The notes below the pieces were generated by a model that saw only the letters and a program-made list of their open reading frames with translations, made no database searches and was not told the DNA's origin. A program made the position numbers and the translations under genes. From Nanobdellota archaeon (GTDB taxonomy: Archaea; Nanobdellota; Nanobdellia; Pacearchaeales; GW2011-AR1), in the NCBI GenBank assembly GCA_018825865.1, contig JAHKAF010000082.1, positions 1 to 6,703 on the forward strand: a DNA stretch of 6,703 nt, given 5' to 3'. Shown here one piece after another: positions 5,272-6,703 of this stretch; within the stretch, counting starts at the first letter, position 1, and each line of letters starts with the position of its first letter.

Positions 5272-5570
5272 GTTAAATCATCTCTATTTTTATACTTCTC
5301 TGCGAGCAAAGGATTCCATATATAAACAATATACCCTTCCCTATCGTATGCGATTTTAAGAACACTCTCAAGATATTCCATTATAACCTGAAATGTCTGC
5401 CACATTACTTTCTTCGGAAGATTATTGAACAATTCTGTTTTCTTAAACTCCCCACTATTATCTTTAATGAACTTCTCAACCATCAAAACTGTCTGAAGCG
5501 TCGGAGATCTCGCGATAGAATTAACTTCATTATAAGGTTTTGTTTTCTTTTGCTTAATTGCAGATGCCAT
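5259..5570 (-). CDS. Winged-helix protein, probable antitoxin of the RelE-like toxin
   Basis: This 103-residue protein has a basic N-terminal tail (MASAIKQKKTKPYNE) and then SPTLQTVLMVEKFIKDN (helix 1, about 22-38). It continues with KKTELFNNL (helix 2, 43-51), KKVMWQTFQVIMEYLESV (probable recognition helix, 53-70) and a beta wing (LKIAYDREGYIVYIW, 71-85). The acidic/aromatic tail runs 86-103. The pattern resembles small winged-helix proteins common in archaea that are usually annotated as hypothetical. Its position, directly upstream of and overlapping a RelE-family toxin gene, suggests the antitoxin and autoregulator. The C-terminal tail after the wing would be the natural toxin-binding part. 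No RelB/AbrB/MazE-type domain is seen. The start at ATG 5570 is supported by a TATA element about 30 bases upstream. Confidence 0.72.
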   Translation of the reverse strand: MASAIKQKKTKPYNEVNSIARSPTLQTVLMVEKFIKDNSGEFKKTELFNNLPKKVMWQTFQVIMEYLESVLKIAYDREGYIVYIWNPLLAEKYKNRDDLTWKG

Positions 5571-5581
5571 AATACAGATAA

Positions 5582-5593
5582 TATCAATTGATA
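5582..5593. promoter_or_regulatory. Perfect 12-bp palindrome, candidate operator of the toxin-antitoxin cassette
   Basis: TATCAATTGATA is a perfect inverted repeat between the TATA element (5595-5606) and the ATG at 5570, just upstream of the predicted transcript start. A dimeric winged-helix antitoxin bound here would block transcription. A 12-bp palindrome is expected a few times by chance in a window this AT-rich, so the support is positional. Confidence 0.4.
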
Positions 5594-5594
5594 C

Positions 5595-5606
5595 TATTTA
5601 AATATT
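5595..5606 (-). promoter_or_regulatory. TATA element of the toxin-antitoxin cassette
   Basis: On the minus strand this reads AATATTTAAATA. The TTTAAATA part starts at 5602, 32 bases before the ATG at 5570, predicting a near-leaderless mRNA. Confidence 0.5.
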
Positions 5607-5650
5607 CCGTAAGGGGAGGAGAATTATAACAGATAGAACATGTGGATAAA

Positions 5651-5659
5651 TTTATAAAA
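5651..5659 (+). promoter_or_regulatory. TATA box of the small signal-peptide gene
   Basis: TTTATAAAA begins exactly 29 bases before the ATG at 5680, the same spacing as for the gene at 2780. This implies a leaderless transcript and shows that the ATG at 5680 is a real start despite the short frame behind it. Confidence 0.6.
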
Positions 5660-5679
5660 ATAGATTTGCTCATTCCCTA

Positions 5680-5896
5680 ATGAAAAGAGGGAAAGAATTA
5701 GCTTCTGTGATGTTAGTTCTATTTTCAATTAATCTCATTAGTGCTTCTAAGGATGGGAATTGAAACAAAGGCAGGAACTTCACAAAGAATTATGGAACAA
5801 AAGAAAAAACAGTATATGGAACAAAAAGCTGCTCAAGCGAGAATGGCAAAAGCAGAAAAACTTGAGATGGAGAATGATGAGTTGAATAAAAAGTGA
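5680..5896 (+). pseudogene. Small secreted coiled-coil protein gene interrupted by a frameshift
   Basis: ATG at 5680 begins a 27-codon frame with a typical signal peptide (KRGKELASVMLVLFSINLISA), ending at TGA 5761-5763. A second frame, open from ATG 5753 to TGA 5894-5896, encodes 47 residues of almost pure Lys/Glu/Gln/Ala/Met helix (SQRIMEQKKKQYMEQ, ARMAKAEKLEMENDELNKK), likely a coiled coil. Removing one G from the GGG at 5755-5757 joins them into one 71-residue protein: signal peptide, short linker, charged helix. The TATA box at the right distance supports transcription from 5680. It is therefore either a true frameshift lesion, a one-base sequence error, or two overlapping short genes. 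No family is recognised. It is convergent with the membrane-protein gene, 46 bases away. Confidence 0.5.
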
Positions 5897-5942
5897 TTGT
5901 AATGAAATAATATTAAACTATAAAGAATTTAATCTTGTAGAA

Positions 5943-6703
5943 TTAAAAACCTTTTCTTAATTCATTTAGTTCCCTTATTCTCTCTTTTGCAAGGCCATCT
6001 CCCAAATATTCTTTAAGATTTTTATCATGCTCTGCTTGTTCTGAAGCCAAAGCTCTTTCCTGCCTTTCAGCCTCTGCATTAGCTCTTTCAACCTTGCCCT
6101 TATATTTTCTAATAAGTCTTACATAAGGATCATTTTTTATAAAGAAAAAAGCAGATACTGCAAAAATAATAAGAATCATCCAACTAAGACCCTGTGCCGC
6201 CGCAAGTCCTCCAATTACAGTCTCGTTAGTCCCCCAAAGATTTCCAGTTGTCCAAAGATAATAAACTACCAAAAGGGAATAAGCTCCCCAGATAACTCGT
6301 TGGACCAATATTTTTTGAACAGTAAGAACAGACGTAACTAATTTAGACGTAACTAAAAGAACTGCTATAAATGGTAAGAATATAGTAAACGTGACTCCCA
6401 ATGCAGAATATACAGAGATAATGCTTATGATTTGATCAGGAAGAATAAAAGCGATTGAAACATAAGAAACTCCTAAAGAACCAACGGCTACAAAAAATCC
6501 TCCATTACTCTCACCTACAAGGCTACTCGCCCCCCAATAAATTATTCCCGCTAAGGTTAAAAAGAATATATATTTAGTAATAATTAAGCTATCAGCGTTT
6601 TCACCTGCAAAATCAAATATATTAAAAATAGATTTCCCTGTAATTCCTCCATCACTAAAATTAATGAAAATCAATAGAAAAGTAAAAGCAAAAAAAGTTA
6701 CTA
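5943..6703 (-). CDS. Multi-pass membrane protein with charged helical C-terminal tail (5' end outside window)
   Basis: The stop codon TAA is at 5943-5945. The frame stays open past the TTG at 6674 to the window edge, and the extra codons are hydrophobic (TFFAFTFLLIFI), so the gene starts beyond base 6703. Counting from the TTG, hydrophobic segments lie at about -9 to 6, 32-53, 58-79, 82-110, 126-141 and 162-180, giving five or six membrane helices. The final 60 residues are soluble and highly charged: a basic stretch (RLIRKYKGK), then a long amphipathic helix (ERANAEAERQERALASEQ), and a second helix ending NELRKGF. The tail probably forms a cytoplasmic coiled coil. I recognise no transporter or enzyme motif. 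It may be one of the lineage-specific membrane proteins frequent in DPANN archaea. Confidence is good that it is a gene and low on role. Confidence 0.75.
   Translation of the reverse strand, partial: VTFFAFTFLLIFINFSDGGITGKSIFNIFDFAGENADSLIITKYIFFLTLAGIIYWGASSLVGESNGGFFVAVGSLGVSYVSIAFILPDQIISIISVYSALGVTFTIFLPFIAVLLVTSKLVTSVLTVQKILVQRVIWGAYSLLVVYYLWTTGNLWGTNETVIGGLAAAQGLSWMILIIFAVSAFFFIKNDPYVRLIRKYKGKVERANAEAERQERALASEQAEHDKNLKEYLGDGLAKERIRELNELRKGF

Noticed and set aside
4948..5570. Reading the two-gene cassette as a known RelBE, MazEF or VapBC module
   Set aside because: The toxin fits RelE/ParE, but the partner lacks RelB-, MazE- or VapB-type motifs and there is no PIN domain, so only the toxin family is named.

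Overview
The window looks like a piece of a small, AT-rich archaeal genome, most likely of the DPANN type (Woesearchaeota/Pacearchaeota-like). This is inferred from four things. Several starts carry an archaeal TATA element 25-32 bases upstream of the start codon, so the transcripts would be leaderless or nearly so. The protein set is archaeal: a HerA/DUF87-type ATPase, a Trm5-like tRNA methyltransferase and an archaeal RelE family toxin. The proteins are rich in Lys, Glu and Ile. Genes are short and tightly packed on both strands. I see no rRNA, tRNA, CRISPR array or insertion sequence, and no gene-free stretch longer than 300 bases.

Layout. 3-203 (+): C-terminal end of an unidentified protein, convergent with 200-433 (-), a small hypothetical gene; their stop codons overlap. 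454-1233 (-): membrane-anchored thioredoxin-fold protein with a CGHC active site. 1234-1404: divergent intergenic region with a locally GC-rich, hairpin-prone segment that is probably the 5' leader of the next gene. 1405-2715 (+): HerA/FtsK-superfamily ATPase. 2780-3427 (+): 215-residue protein of unknown family behind a strong TATA box. 3462-3823 (-): 120-residue hypothetical protein split between two frames at an exact A_AAA_AAC slippery heptamer. 3913-4914 (-): Trm5-type SAM-dependent methyltransferase carrying an unusual insert of about 50 residues. 4948-5570 (-): two-gene toxin-antitoxin cassette, a winged-helix protein followed by a RelE/ParE-family toxin, overlapping by 13 bases. 5680-5896 (+): tiny signal-peptide/coiled-coil gene interrupted by a frameshift. 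5943-6703 (-): C-terminal part of a multi-pass membrane protein with a charged helical tail, cut by the window edge.

How it fits together. Most neighbours seem to be independent transcription units. The clear functional unit is the 4948-5570 cassette: antitoxin-like gene first, toxin second, overlapping ORFs, and a perfect 12-bp palindrome between the TATA element and the start codon that would suit autorepression. The points most worth checking are the slippery-site gene, the structured leader of the ATPase gene, the winged-helix/RelE pairing and the foreign-looking insert in the methyltransferase. Two genes need a frame change to read through, so local sequence or assembly error has to be excluded before biology is inferred from either.
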